A DNA stretch of 64,000 nucleotides from Littorina saxatilis (GCF_037325665.1 NC_090246.1:91648772-91712771); one strand, 5' to 3'. Counted from the stretch's first letter, positions 1-12,480 are shown. The notes: generated by a model not told the origin, from the sequence alone. Program-made: numbers and translations.

Positions 1-655
1 AACATATCATATCTATATGTTTTTGGAATCAGGAACCGACAAGGAATAAGATGAAATTGTTTTTAAATCGATTTCGGAAATTTGATTTTGATCATAATTT
101 TTATATTTTTAATTTTCAGACCTTGTTTTTAATCCAAATATAACATATTTATATGTTTTTGGAATCAGAAAATGATGAAGAATAAGATGAACGTAAATTT
201 GGATCGTTTTATAAAAAAATAATTTTAATTACAATTTTCAGATTTTTAATGACCAAAGTCATTAATTAATTTTTAAGCCACCAAGCTGAAATGCAATACC
301 GAAGTCCGGCCTTTGTCGAAGATTGCTTGGCCAAAATTTCAATCAAATTGATTGAACAATGAGGGTGTGACAGTGCCGCCTCAACTTTTACAAAAAGCCG
401 GATATGACGTCATCAGACATTTATCGAAAAAAAAGAAAAAAACGTCCGGGGATATCATACCCAGGAACTCTCATGTCAAATTTCATAAAGATCAGTTCAG
501 TAGTTTACTCTTAATCGCTCTACACACACACACGCACACACACACACACACACACACCCACACACACACACACAGACACACATACACCAGGACCCTCATC
601 TCGATTCCCCCTCTATGTTAAAACATTTAGTCAAAACTTGACTAAATGTAAAAAG
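1..655 (-). mobile_element. A/T-rich TTAGTCAAG element, copy 1, cut by the window edge
   Basis: Reverse complement of copies 2 and 3. It has a (CA)n tract at 519-585 and the hairpin end acatttagtcaaaacttgactaaatgt-like text near 625-651. The 89-codon frame over the CA tract is not a gene. Confidence 0.85.
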
Positions 656-1642
656 AGGGAATTTTGGTAGGATTATTTCTAATCAGCTTACCTGACCACA
701 GAGTGTTCACTTTAATGTATGACCGAACCCATTTTTCTCACCTGAAGTTGGGACAGATGATACCAGTGCGCTATCGCAAATCTGATTTGAACGAGTCCCT
801 GGAGTTGTCTACCCTGTCTGTTCTATTTACAGATGGCGCAGTGTTGAAGGGAAGCACGTGAAGATAACTCTTCCGCTTTGGCTTTGTTATTGATCTCAGC
901 TGTGGCCTCAGGCTCAGGTAAGCTTACATACGGTTGATTTGAGGTGTCCCCATCTACGTTGTTATTGTTGGGATCACATTAAGAATGCTGGGCTTGCTGT
1001 TGGTTAGACTTAGTTTAACATTCTGATGTTGGCTCCTCTGACCGCCTGTGCTCTGAATAGACCCGATTTGAATTCTGATTTCTGAGGAACGTTTGGTAAC
1101 TAACTAACTTGCAAACTTCTGATTAATCTGCTGAAGTAATCGATTAAGAGGTGAGTAGACGCAGAAAAGAAGAGCGACTTAACTTGCGTTAAGTTTACAC
1201 TTTGCGTGTCAGTTGGGTTCGTAGTTCTGTTCGTAGCTTTTGTCTCTTAAATTTTACGCAAATTGTAACTGTTGTAGAACTTGTCGTTAATTGTACCTTT
1301 CAATTTCATGATCAGATCAGCGCACTATTGTTTGACATCACATTACAGTTTACCATAAACTAGACCAGATGCAGATACATGGTGAAGTTCATGTAATACG
1401 TGGTAATTTTTACTCTCCTTTTCAGATGAAAAGCTGTGGTGACAGTGACTGTACTGACACTGTCAGCTTTTTCTACACAGACCATGCCTCGCAAAATTCA
1501 GACAAAACATTCCTACAACCACTGTAAACATGGAACGAGGCATCTGTGACGAGGGCGGTGAAGAAGTGATAATAAAATCCATCTGCACTTGAAGTTGAAC
1601 AGCAGAGTGTATACATAACTTTTCAGTTCTGATAAGTGCACC
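656..1642 (+). other. Upstream region and likely 5' UTR of SNX16
   Basis: A good donor follows position 917 (ggctcag/gtaagc) and a good acceptor precedes 1426 (ctccttttcag/atgaaa), so one non-coding 5' exon ending at 917 and a second beginning at 1426 that runs into the SNX16 start is plausible. If so, the leader carries a 33-codon upstream ORF at 1426-1527, ending before the SNX16 ATG. This is inferred from splice motifs only; no promoter motif was identified. Confidence 0.4.
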
Positions 1643-4600
1643 ATGGCTGATAATGGTGATAGCAGTAGTAGGGAAGAGCGTGCAGGCTCTGATCCCAAAG
1701 AAATTCCAATAAAGCCATCTGCAATCAATATTGACTTCAACTCAGCATCTTTCGTTTCGCAAAGATCCAGCTCACTAGAAACTTTTGGGTCAGTCACCAG
1801 CCTAAACAGCTCTGATGGGAATACAGCTGAACCTAAAACTCCTAAGAACCAGGACAAAAACGCTTCTGCTGTGTCTGAAGAATCCAAGCTCCAAAACAGC
1901 AACATGACAGCTAGCAGAGACAGTGGAAACGATAGCAGTAGCACAGAGGGAAACAAGGATGATCCAAGCTCCGACTCGCAGGCGTGGATGTACAACAACG
2001 AGTCACTTCCGGCATCCATGTTGCATCCTGCTCACCGGAGTACGCCGGTGAAGGATGGTGAGTACCTGTCGACGGTGAGCGAGGAAGGAGGTGAGACTAC
2101 TCTTGATGCAGACGGTGATGAGGACAAAGAAGATGGCGGACAAGAGAGGACTGTTTACTTGCCTGGAGACCTCAGCACACCAATCCTGGGATATGAGACC
2201 ATGGAGTCGCGCACCAGATTCACTGTAAGCAGGATTTGTTTGTACATGTAGGCTGTTGAGTGTTATTACAGTAGAACCCCCTTTTTAAGACATCCAAAAA
2301 TCTGAGAAAATCAGGTCTTAAAAAGGAGGGAGTCTTAATAGTCTTAAAATGGAGATAAATTTAAAGAGGTCATGAACAAAAAAACTGAAAACTCAAGGTC
2401 TTTAAAAAGAGGAAGTCTTAAATGAGGGGGTCTTAAAAGGGGGGTTCCACTGTAATATTAATACTGACTGTAACAAAGGTTGTTGTCAGTGACGTTTGGT
2501 TTTATGTGTGTTTTTGATGGACAATCGTGTCCCTATTTAGCCCTGTGTGAGTTAAAGTTAAACTCTTCTTTCAATCATTATGTGATGTCACTTCCAAGGA
2601 GCTAGTTGTTCTTGTACTTCTTCTTCTTCTTCTGCGTTCGTGGGCTGAAACTCCCACGTACACTCGTGTTTTTGTACAAGTGGAATTTTACGTGAATGAC
2701 CGTTTTTACCCCGCCATTTAGGCAGCCATACGCCGCTTTCGGAGGAAGCATGCTTGGTATTTTCGTGTTTCTATATCCCACCGAACTCTGACATGGATTA
2801 CAGGATCTTTTCCGTGCGCACTTGGTCTTGTGCTTGCGTGTACACACGAAGGGGGTTAAGTCACTAGCAGGTCTGCGCACAAGTTGACCTGGGAGATCGG
2901 AAAAATCTCCACACTTAACCCACCAGGCGACCGCGGCCGGGATTCGAACCCTCGACCTTCCGATTAAGAGGCCGACGTCTTACCACCCCGCCACAGCGCC
3001 CGTCGTTCTTGTACAAAGTAGAGATCTGCAATGGTATTGTAACTTGTACCTGTGATGTGAATGTGAGGTTCTCTTAGTCTTATTAGAGAATGCCTCTAAA
3101 TAAAGAATACCTGGTACTAAGTACTATGTGTAGGTCTTTAAAATTTTGAAAACAATAGTTAATTATATGTTCTTGGAAGAAAGGCTAACTGAAATCTAGG
3201 GACCCTTCTAACTTGTCCTCCAATGACAATTGACATAGACATGTACCACTGTAACTCATTCAGTCAATAGCTGATAAAGTGAGGAATACTGAATGATGAT
3301 GCTACTGCTAGGTCAGTAGGTGTTTTGATTACTGATAATATAAGATATTATCTGCAACAACAAAACTGAGAAAAACAGGTCATTATGTCATGGTAACCAG
3401 CTGAACCAAGGCCTAATACGTAATAGTAATAAGTAAATAACTCATTAACTGGGTGATTAGCTTAGCATTAGCAATATCTTTGCTTTATGTTATGAAAACA
3501 TGTGATTATAATGCCTCACTGGTGTTTTGAATTCTTGACCGATAAAAAAAATTAAAAAAATAAAAAATGGAAAAAAATCCAGGATAACACAAAGTTGAAA
3601 CACTCTGCTGCTGCCTTAATTAAACATGTCAAAGAATTTTTATTGTTGGCAAAATTACCTTACAAGTTGTATACATGTAGTGATGTACTACTAAAAGAAT
3701 TGAGTACACATGTATTACTAAATTTAGTATTAGAATTTAGATAGTTTATAAATTATAGAATTATTTAAGATCAATGTTGGTCCAGGCTTCAGTCATTAAC
3801 ACATGCATACATTTTGATCTGACGCATTGGTCTGAACCCTGGCTTTTTGACTCTCCGATAGATTTGACTTGTAGGAGGTGTTCTGACAAAACACTGTTTA
3901 TTTTAGTGAGGACGTTAGGACCTATGTACATATTTTCGATCTGGTCTAACTGACCTGTTGTCCTCTGGGTCTGGGAACAACACTGTGCGCTTTTACTTTA
4001 AGGAGAAACGAAATGATTTTGAGCACTGACTAGGATATATTTTTCTTCGGGGTAATTTTTGTCATTTTCACAGACCGACTGCAAGTACTGGTTCAGGTTT
4101 ACCCATATACCATTTATCCTGGACCGCCAACTAGCTCTCTCTCCACTCTTTCTCTCTATTACGAGGTAGCGGCCTCTCGCATTTAGGAACCTACGCTTAC
4201 AAGTTACATGGCCTTTCAGAAATCAGGGGGATGTCATATCCGGTGTCGATTGTAAACATGGACGAACAGCTTAAGTGCATATGGAACATGTTTTTTGATG
4301 AGTTTTGTTAAGTTTAGTTTGGAGTTTTGGAAAATCCAGTTCATTGTCACCTCCCATTGTCACAAATAACTGGAGCGTGCTTTCTTTTCACTGTCTTCGA
4401 ATCGCTGGCCTTTCAAACCGGACGCTAAGCGCCCCTGAAAGTCAAGCGTCGTAACCTCAAAGGGTCACGTGACAAGTTGGCGGTCCAGGTTATTTGGTCT
4501 ATGGTTTACCTTAGAACTGATAACTGTGCTCTGGAGGGCAAGTTATGATTTTACATAAAATTATGTTCAATGCTGCTTGAATTTTGTTTCAGGTGTTCAA

Positions 4601-7600
4601 AATTCATGTTCACAAAGCTGCGACAGATGCAGAGTCAACTGGCTGGTTTGTTTTCCGAAGATATTCTGACTTTCTTCACTTGAATGAAAGGGTATGTAGT
4701 GTATTTCTGCCTTTGCAATAATTTCCTAATTATGATTTATTCACTCAATGAGACAAAGTGAAAATCAAAACAAATAGACGGGTAATTATTTTAAGAACTC
4801 AAGAAACAAGAATAGTAAGTTAATAAAAGTTTAATAGACAAAATTAAACATTCACTGGAACGTATTGATCTTTAAAGTGGAAAAAAAAAACTAAGTGAAG
4901 TTACTGGTTAATATTTAGTTCTGATTTTATCATCTTTAATTATTCTTGTACCTGTGTGCAGCTGAAGTACCAGTACCCTGGTTTTCGACTCGCCTTACCC
5001 CCCAAGAGATGGTTTCGAGACAATTTCGACTCAAATTTTTTGGAAGACAGGGTTCTTGGACTTCAGGCATTTTTGGACAACATTACTGGCCACAAAGACA
5101 TCCTGAACAGGTGTGCACTTTAGTCTGTACAGCTACAACAAGCTATGTAAACACAGGAAAACAGATACACATTTGCATACCCAGGCCTGGGAATGATACA
5201 CCTTTCGTTGTAAATATGACGAAGTCCTTTTCTAATTGTGTAAAATTGTGTGTGCCCTTAAAAATGCTTCAAACGCAAAATGTTCCCGTCAGTACTCCCA
5301 AACCACTTTTACTCATTCCAAGGCCTGATACCCAATGTAACAAACAGAGTATTTGGTGGTAAGCCATAATAATATATATTTTACATCTAAGAAAGGTGGA
5401 AGACAGACTTCACACGGCCTTTCAGCATAGGTATACTTAAATACTTACTACATGATTTTTGTTGTCGAGTTCAGATATTTACGTGCATGGGGCACTACAA
5501 AGCAGTGTTATCATCTTGACTGCATGACACATTTTTCTGCTTTAGTCTGAACACAGGTAAAGTCCAAGTGTATTTAAGATCAGTGATATCATTCAAGACA
5601 CCCTAGCATCACTGCTAACAGTGAGATTATAATAATAATAATAATAATAAAGTGTATTTATATTGCGCCTATCCCTTACAAAAAACAAAAATATTTGGCT
5701 CTAAGCGCATTACAACATGTGAAGGACTTGGTACAATCAAGTCTGACAAGTACAACAGCACAATATACAGTCGGTCTCTTAGGTAAAAGCAGCTTCGACA
5801 GTTAAACACTTCTACTAAAAGATCCTCTAACAATTTACAAACATAGTTAAAGAACATCGAGTTAATAGGAATTAAAAAAAAAAGGTTCTTATAATAAAAC
5901 TATCTAGCGAACGACGAAGAAGAAGAAGAATAAAACTATCAATGTCAATGTATAACAAGTCATTCAACGTAAATGGCCAAAGAACAACAATAAAACAATG
6001 GTGATAAAACAGTTATACTCAATGGCTAATAACGAGGCAGAGTTAAATAGTATCGACACAAGATTAAAACAAAACATATTTCTGGAGACGAATTAACAAC
6101 AATAAAGCAATGGTGATAAAACAGTTTTACTCAATGGCTAATAGCGAGGCAGAATTAAATAGTATCGACACAAGATTTAAACTAAACATATTCCTGGAGA
6201 CGCATTTAATAATTATACATGTATCAAATAATCAATGTACAAAATACAGCCCTCGCAAGCAACCCGCCCCCAGCCGGCCCACAGCGCGCTACGATGGCAA
6301 GCGACCCCTCTCCTTAATGTGGCAAATACTGAACAGTGCACACAACCAATTACTCGCATATACTCGTGTCGCTCACTCGCACACACACACAAACACACAC
6401 ACGGACAACATCGAATCACTCGCACAGGCTAGGGGTTGAAGTATTCCCGGAAGAGGTGTGTTTTTAGAGAGGACTTGAAGGAAGGGAGAGAGGTAGAAAG
6501 GCGGACAGACATGGGCAGAGAGTTCCAAATAGAGGGAGCTGTGTAGGTAAAGGCGCGCTTGCCGAAAGCGTTCAGTTTGACGCGTGGGACAACAAGGTGC
6601 CCTGCGTCAGCGGATCTGAGGTTGCGTGTGGGGACGTGTGGCTTTAAGAGCGAAGACAGGTAAGAAGGGGCAGAGTCTTGAAGGCTACGGTAACACAGGG
6701 TAGCTATTTTATATGTAATGCGTGCTTTGATTGGTAGCCAGTGAAGGGTCATGAGGAGAGGGGTGACATGGTCGCGCTTGCGCTTGCGCAGCACAAGACG
6801 TGCTGCATTGTTCATGATGCGCTGTAGGCGGTCTAGCTTGGCGTCTGGGAGGCCGGCTAGGAGCGAGTTGCAGTAATCCAGTCTCGACAAAATAAAAGCC
6901 GAAACCAGTGTCTTGGTTGCGTCGAGGGAAAGAAGGTGTCTGATTTGGCTAATCCTCCGCATTTCAAGAAAGGCGGTTCTGCAGAGTGAGTTGATGTGGG
7001 CGTCCATTGACAGGTTACTGTCAAGGTGGACACCCAGGTTTTTTACTTTGGTGCTGAATGTGACTGTGGTATCAGAAAGGGTAAGACTGGATGTTTCTGA
7101 AAGAAGCTTTAACTTTGATTGTTTGCCAACTGGCATGATCTCTGTCTTATCATCATTCATCTTGAGCTTGTTGACTGTCATCCACTGTTTGATGGAATCG
7201 CTGCATGATTCTATTGACTGCACTAACTCTGTAAACTGTTTGGTGTGTGCGGATTTTTGTAGTTGAGTGTCGTCTGCGAACATGTGGTACAGGACATTGT
7301 GGTGCTTTATGACTTTGCTTAACGGCTGCATGTACATAGTGAATAACACTGGGCCTAACACAGATCCTTGTGGGACACCATACTTTAATATGGTGTCCTC
7401 GGAGTGCTTATTCTGGATCACAACAGCCTGAGTGCGTCCAGTCAGGTAGGAGCAGAACCACCCCAGAGCCGTGCCTGTTATGCCGAATGTGGTGTTCAAC
7501 CTTGCCAGCAGTATATCGTGGTCAAGGGTGTCGAACGCTGCGGATAGGTCCAACAGGGCCAGAAGCGAAACAGAGCCGCTGTCACAAGCAGTGAGAAGAT

Positions 7601-10600
7601 CATTCGCTACCTTAAGTAGGGCTGTTTCAGTGCTGTGATCTGCGCGGTAGGCGGACTGTAATGGTTCAACCATACCTGTCTTATTTATATTATTCAGGTG
7701 GAAACTGCTATTGTAACATCCTGCATATTTGTTTCTGTATAAGCACCGTCTGCTCTTTGTGTGTGTGTGTGCTTTACCCCAGTTATTGATTCATGGAGAG
7801 ATTTTGTGATCAGGTAACAGCTTGAGTATGAGTTATGGGGCGCTCTGAATGGAGAATCTCATATCTTTCACTCCTACCAACAAACTATTAAAGTACATTG
7901 CCCTGTATAATCTTTTTGTGATGCAGTTATACACACATGTGGCATAATGTAGCATAATATGTCTCTGGTGGAAACAGACTTGAAGAATTCCGAAGACACT
8001 CCCGAAGCCACTGCAGTTCCACTGTACAATAACCTCATGATAGCTAGACAGACACTTTTTTTGTGTGTGTGTGTTTGTTTTTTTTACAGTTTAACCTCCC
8101 TTTATGACCCCATAATTTAATACTTCCCCCTTTTAATACCCGATTTATTTTTGTTTAAAGATTTTCTGTTGAGAACCTCTGTAAATTCACCTCCGTTTTA
8201 AGATTTTCTGTTGAGAACCTCTGTAAATTCACCTCCGTTTTAAGATTTTCTGTTGAGAACCTCTGTAAATTCACCTCCATTTTAAGATTTTCTGTTGAGA
8301 ACCTCTGTAAATTCACCTCCATTTTAAGATTCCCTGCTTTTTCTCAGATTTGTGGAGGTCTTAAAAAGTTAAAAGGGGGGTTTAACTGTAGCTGAAATTG
8401 TACTGAATATATATATGTACAGTTGTATCTGGGATTTGAGGCCCCTCCAATGAGGTGACACCTTGCATTAAAGGACACCTTCTTTAATCCCTTTGTCTAT
8501 TGTCTTGACTAAAATACATGTACATGTATGTCTAGTCACGCCACCTGCAATGAAGGAACATTTTCAGCTGGTTCCAAGGGTGTTCTTTCATACAGGTACC
8601 ACTGCACATCAGTTGATTATCTCCCCTGATCTAAAATCAGTCTTGCTTTGCAAAACGCTGACACTCCTCACTTATGCAACCACACACAACTAGAAAATAA
8701 GTTCAAAAGTCTGTCTGCTCTTCTAGATTTCATAATATATATGTACACACTACATTTGGCCATCCAGCCGATGGGTAGTAAATCAGGCCTGTAGCTGAAC
8801 CAAAAAAATGACAGCACCTTAAAATTATGTTATGGTGTAAATGTAACATACAATCATCTGTGCTGTACCTGCATATATACTTATATATTTGATAAACCTG
8901 ACACTTGACTGAAAACTCAAATGCTACAATGGAAGGACAGGAGTACTGAGATAATTATTCATGTAAAATTAAGGAGGTTTAGATAATATTAAAAATGTAA
9001 CACTTTGGTAGATTCTTGGTCACTCATTCATTGGAATGCAAACTAATCAGAAGTCTGTCAAGTATCCAGGCCACATTAACTTAGCTAGGTTTAAATCTAA
9101 TCAATGAAGTTATCACTACAACAAAATAGCATTCAACTTGAATTTTGCCTTTCAACATGTAGGATGCTTGTGTCAATCACAGACTTATCAGCAACAGGAG
9201 CATTCACGTTATCATTGCCTTTCTCCTGTGTAGCCCAGTGAAGAAAATCTTGAGCAAGATTTCAACAAACACAAGCAACACCCAGTGAAGGAAAACTGGA
9301 GCAAGATTTGATCAATCACAAGCAAACAAACAGTTGTATTTGTAGAGGACAGGGTTGGGTACATTGGAAACAATTATTCCAAATGTTCTGGCATGCCAAG
9401 AGTCACAGAGGGAACATATATATGGCAGTGTAAAAAAAATGAAAATGTGGCTTTATTTGAAGTGAAACCCTTTATAAACTGATTTATGACTGATGGACCA
9501 AATCATTGATTGACTTGGTTATTGATTAAATGCGTGATGTAGCTTTGATACATCTTTTGCTGGTCACATTATCAGGTTATCATTGTATTGGCTTGTCTGT
9601 CTTTTCATTTAGAATCTGTTACATATATATATAAGGGATAGAGAAATGTCCATTATAATTCTTTAGTCTGAAAGACAAAGATGTTTGGGTTTGGCCTAAG
9701 AGATAATTATACATTGACATTATGTTTACTTTCCAGTGCCGCTGTGAGAGCATTCCTGTGTGTAGATGATCCCCCAGGACCCCATGACAGTCTGGAGGAG
9801 AGCAGGGTGAGTTTAAATTGTAATAATGTGATCAAAATTATAATGGACTGTTACAGTAGAGCTACACCTATGGTAGTGGTTAGGAAGGGATACTAAGCCT
9901 TGCAGATTTTTAAAGTAGCAGTCTCATTTTTTTCTCATCACATGCCTTTTTCCTTCTCCTCATGCTGAAAGCATACAATCTGACTAAATGCACTTTGATG
10001 GTATGCACTCACTTTTGGAAAACATGAAAATTAACAGAGCAGTTTGCACAACAATAACAGCACCAGCTTTGCCTGCTCTGGCCTTGCCTTATTTAATGTG
10101 CAGTTTGTGTAATTATAAACCAATCATGTTGATAATACTGTTCCTTTGTGCTGCTTATTTTCAGCAGACTTTGTGTGTGTTTTTGTTTTGTTTGTGTGGT
10201 TTAGTTTGTATGTTTTTGTTTTGTTTGCGTGTGCTGTTTTTGTCTTGTTTTGTCTTCGAACTATGTAAAGTTGTTATCTTGCATTCTTCCAGGCACTGTG
10301 TGAAACACTGGAGGAAAGTGTGTACAGTCTGAAACAAGACCTGACAGAGAAGGAATCGGAGGTGACTTTACTCAAAGAGGAACTGGAGCTGTACAAGTCA
10401 CAGGTGGAGCTTCTATCTAACCAGCTGAGGTGAGCATACACTTCTGGGTACAATGGACCCCCCCCCCCTCCCATTAAAGACTCCCTCCCTTTTAAGACCT
10501 TGTTTTCTCAAGATGTTCTGTTCATAACCTCTGTAAATTTAACACCATTTTGATACTCCCTCCTTTTTAAGACCTGATTTTTGAAGATCTTAAAAGAGGG

Positions 10601-11721
10601 TTTCCGCTGCACTGTGTTACGATACTTTTCATTTACTCTGCTTTTGCTTTGTTGTATTTCAGCCAAGATGATTATTTCTGTGAAATGAAGTTTGAGTGTT
10701 GAGCAGTTCTGATTGAAGTTGAATTGGGTGTCAGCTTTGGTTGTTATTTCCATTTTCTCAGACTTTACCGTTATTCTGGTTTGTAGCTGCAGCTGAGCTG
10801 ATTCTCAGCGGTGGTAATTCCTAGTTGCTCAGACCAACTTCACCAAAAACACTGACACGAAAGCACATTTTGTGTGGTGTCAGATAACAAGTAATACTAA
10901 TTCTGTAATGGTACGATTTCTTTGTTTTTGAAGATACATTTGTTGTTGTTGAAAATAATGTTTTGAGAGAGAGGGAATCCTAAACGTTTTTGTTTTTAAA
11001 AGAGAGCTTTCACTCTACTTGCCATATGAGGGTAAGCTTGTGTGTTACATACTTTTACACACCTAGAAATGTAAGCATTGTAATTTGTTTTTCGGCCTCC
11101 TAATCCGGAGGTCATGGGTTCGAATCCCGGTCGTTGCCGCCTGGTGGGTTAAGAGTGGAGATTTTTCCGATCTCCCAGGTCAACTTATGTGCAGACCTGC
11201 TAGTGACTTAACCCCCTTCGTGTGTACACGCAAGCACAAGACCAAGTGCGCATGGAAAAGATCATGTAATCCATGTAATAGTTTGGTGGGTTATAGAAAC
11301 ACGAAAATACCCAGCATGCCTCCCCCGAAATCGGCGTATGCTGCCTGAATGGCGGGGTAAAAACCGGTCATACACTTAAATATCCACTCGTGCTAAAAAC
11401 ATGAGTGAACATGGGAGTCTAAGCCCATGAACAACGAAGAAGAATAAGAAGGTGACTGGCAATGCCCCTGCTAAAGGACTGGAAGCCTTGTCTCCCCCTA
11501 GAACTCTTGAGCTGTGTACTTCATGATTCTGTCTTATTTATTGTTTATTTAATCTTTTCCTCAGAGTGGTGACTGGCGGTGCCCCTGCTAAAGGGGGGGA
11601 AGCCCTGACTCCCAGTTCCACCCGGCACTCTCTGGCGGAGTGTGACCGTGACGCCCCTCCCTCCCCCGTCACCGGTGAAGCCAAGAGTGGAGATGAGCTG
11701 CAAGCACAGGACACGCAGTAA
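1643..11721 (+). CDS. SNX16: Sorting nexin-16 (PX domain plus coiled coil), complete, six coding exons
   Basis: Coding exons are 1643-2224, 4593-4691, 4962-5110, 9737-9806, 10293-10429 and 11565-11721; each junction is GT/AG, phases agree and the frame ends at TAA 11719-11721, giving 397 residues. Residues 1-175 are an acidic, Ser-rich, probably disordered N-terminus. A PX domain spans about residues 182-290, with FVFRRYSDF near 213-221 (phosphoinositide-binding Arg) and LALPPKRWF in exon 3, followed by the SNX16-typical [15 protein letters not shown] coiled coil encoded by exon 5 (about 301-346) follows, then a short polar tail. In the family, SNX16 binds PI3P on endosomes and works in endosome-to-lysosome traffic. 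It is longer than the roughly 344-residue vertebrate protein, mainly at the N-terminus. The start is the first ATG in the long exon frame. CDK1 lies downstream on the same strand. Confidence 0.95.
2269..2452. mobile_element. MITE, family 1 (CAGTRGAACCCCC ends, TA target)
   Basis: Inverted ends cagtagaacccccttttt and the matching ggggggttccactg, flanked by TA (2267-2268, 2453-2454). The body repeats TCTTAAAA-type motifs on both sides. Located in SNX16 intron 1, 44 bp after the exon 1 donor. Confidence 0.88.
2618..3004 (-). mobile_element. tRNA-derived SINE, family A, copy 1 (SNX16 intron 1)
   Basis: Read on the - strand it begins with a tRNA-like head (B box GGTTCGAATCC), has a shared body and ends in (GAA)n. 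The 10-bp target duplication gttcttgtac lies at 2608-2617 and 3005-3014. Reverse-strand peptides such as [20 protein letters not shown] are by-products of this family, not genes. Confidence 0.93.
3015..4107. other. SNX16 intron 1 sequence, nothing recognised
   Basis: A/T-rich, an A-run near 3545-3580, no frame or repeat structure seen. Confidence 0.5.
4108..4499 (-). mobile_element. MITE, family 3 (CTGGACCGCCAACT ends), copy in SNX16 intron 1
   Basis: Inverted ends (ccatttatcctggaccgcca / tggcggtccaggttatttgg). Reverse complement of 60479-60900, a little shorter. Right TA at 4500-4501; the left end is slightly eroded. Confidence 0.88.
5630..7680 (-). mobile_element. 5'-truncated CR1-group LINE in SNX16 intron 3
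   Basis: A 414-codon frame (7673 down to 6429) holds most of a LINE reverse transcriptase: [43 protein letters not shown], catalytic MFADDTQL, and a C-terminal region with [15 protein letters not shown] and APSIWNSLP, the pattern of CR1/L2/Daphne-type elements. The endonuclease and earlier parts are absent. The 3' part runs left to a (TTA)n tail near 5635-5650, the usual end of CR1-group copies. The tail region carries a 112-bp tandem duplication (5983-6206). The frame is open to its stop, so the copy is not very old. Confidence 0.88.
5983..6206 (-). repeat. 112-bp tandem duplication in the LINE 3' region
   Basis: The block starting aacaacaataaaacaatgg at 5983 repeats at 6095 with few differences (both carry ctcaatggctaata and agtatcgacacaagatt). 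Confidence 0.85.
8087..8388. mobile_element. MITE, family 1, with an internal 42-bp tandem array
   Basis: Ends cagtttaacctcccttt and ggggggtttaactg, flanked by TA. Inside, a 42-bp unit (aagattttctgttgagaacc...) repeats four times from about 8158 to 8326. Confidence 0.85.
8389..9736. other. SNX16 intron 3 sequence, nothing recognised
   Basis: A/T-rich. A local duplication of a cccagtgaagaaaatcttgagc-like phrase occurs near 9235 and 9281. No coding potential. Confidence 0.5.
10449..10611. mobile_element. Degenerate MITE, family 1
   Basis: Contains the family core (gactccctcccttttaagac, gatgttctgttcataacctc and cttaaaagagggtttccgct) with eroded ends, just after the SNX16 exon 5 donor. Confidence 0.6.
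11092..11450 (+). mobile_element. tRNA-derived SINE, family A, copy 2 (SNX16 intron 5)
   Basis: Same family in + orientation, lacking the first part of the tRNA head; B box at about 11119-11129 (ggttcgaatcc), ending in a GAAGAA-type tail. It abuts a partial copy of SNX16 exon 6. Confidence 0.88.
11451..11500 (+). repeat. Partial duplicate of the start of SNX16 exon 6
   Basis: Bases from gtgactggcaatgcccctgc to about cttgtctcccc match 11569-11615 of exon 6 (gtgactggcggtgcccctgc...) with several differences. It lies 115 bp upstream of the true exon and immediately after the SINE. Confidence 0.8.
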
Positions 11722-11749
11722 GAGCTGTTTCTTTCCTTCAGTTTATTTA

Positions 11750-12105
11750 CAGTCAGACCTGTCAGTAAAGACCACCCAAAGTGGTTGTTATAGACAGGTG
11801 GTTGTTATAGACAGGTGGTTGTTATAGAGAGGTGGTCGTTATAAGCAGGTGGTTGTTATAGGCAGGTGGTCGTTATAGGCAGGTGGTTGTTATAGACAGG
11901 TGGTTGTTATAGACAGGTGGTCGTTAAAGACAGGTGGTCGTTAAAGACAGGTGGTCGTTATAGACAGGTGGTCGTTATGGACAGGTGGTCGTTATGGACA
12001 GGTGTACTTAGATTTTAAAAAAAAACACGTTAGGGATCCTTTTGGGGTGGTTGTTTTGGACAAGTGGTCGTTTTCGAGAGGTGGCCGCCAGGACAGGTTT
12101 GACTG
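11750..12105. mobile_element. MITE with CAGTCARACCTGTC ends and 17-bp minisatellite, in SNX16 3' UTR
   Basis: Inverted ends cagtcagacctgtc and gacaggtttgactg, flanked by TA (11748-11749, 12106-12107). It starts 28 bp after the SNX16 stop, so probably lies within the 3' UTR. The interior is an array of a 17-bp unit (acaggtggtcgttatag type), about 13 copies at 11776-12003. Confidence 0.85.
11776..12003 (+). repeat. 17-bp minisatellite inside a MITE
   Basis: About 13 copies of aggtggttgttatagac with a T/C variant (ggtggtcgtt) and small changes near the end of the unit. Confidence 0.9.
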
Positions 12106-12480
12106 TATCTAGTTTTCTGAGGGATGGGAGGAGACCGGTGAGGTTGGCTTGTTTTTGGGGGGTTTTACAAAATAAATTGAGACAGCACTTACATATTTTC
12201 TACACGTTCCTTTGGTGTAAATGGTTATGACTTTACAGGTTGTTTTTTAACTGCAATATTTGTACAGTAATTGAAGCTTGTGTGTTGATGACATTGACAG
12301 TCACCCTGTTTCTGCAAAGGTAGAAGTGGATTATCAAGTTGGAGATAAAATGCAGAATCGTACAGTGAAAACCCACTTTTAGGACCCTCATAGATCTAAG
12401 AAAATGAGGACTAAAAAAGGAGGGAGTCTTAAAATTGACGTACAGTTACAGAGGCTATAAACATAGCATCTGAGAAGGGG

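Noticed and set aside
1513-2019. 168-codon - strand ORF
   Set aside because: Antisense shadow of SNX16 exon 1.
2602-2880. Cys-rich 92-codon ORF (and five like it)
   Set aside because: These recur in each family A SINE with the same peptide and have no independent support.
6913-7266. 117-codon + strand ORF
   Set aside because: Antisense shadow of the CR1-group reverse transcriptase.
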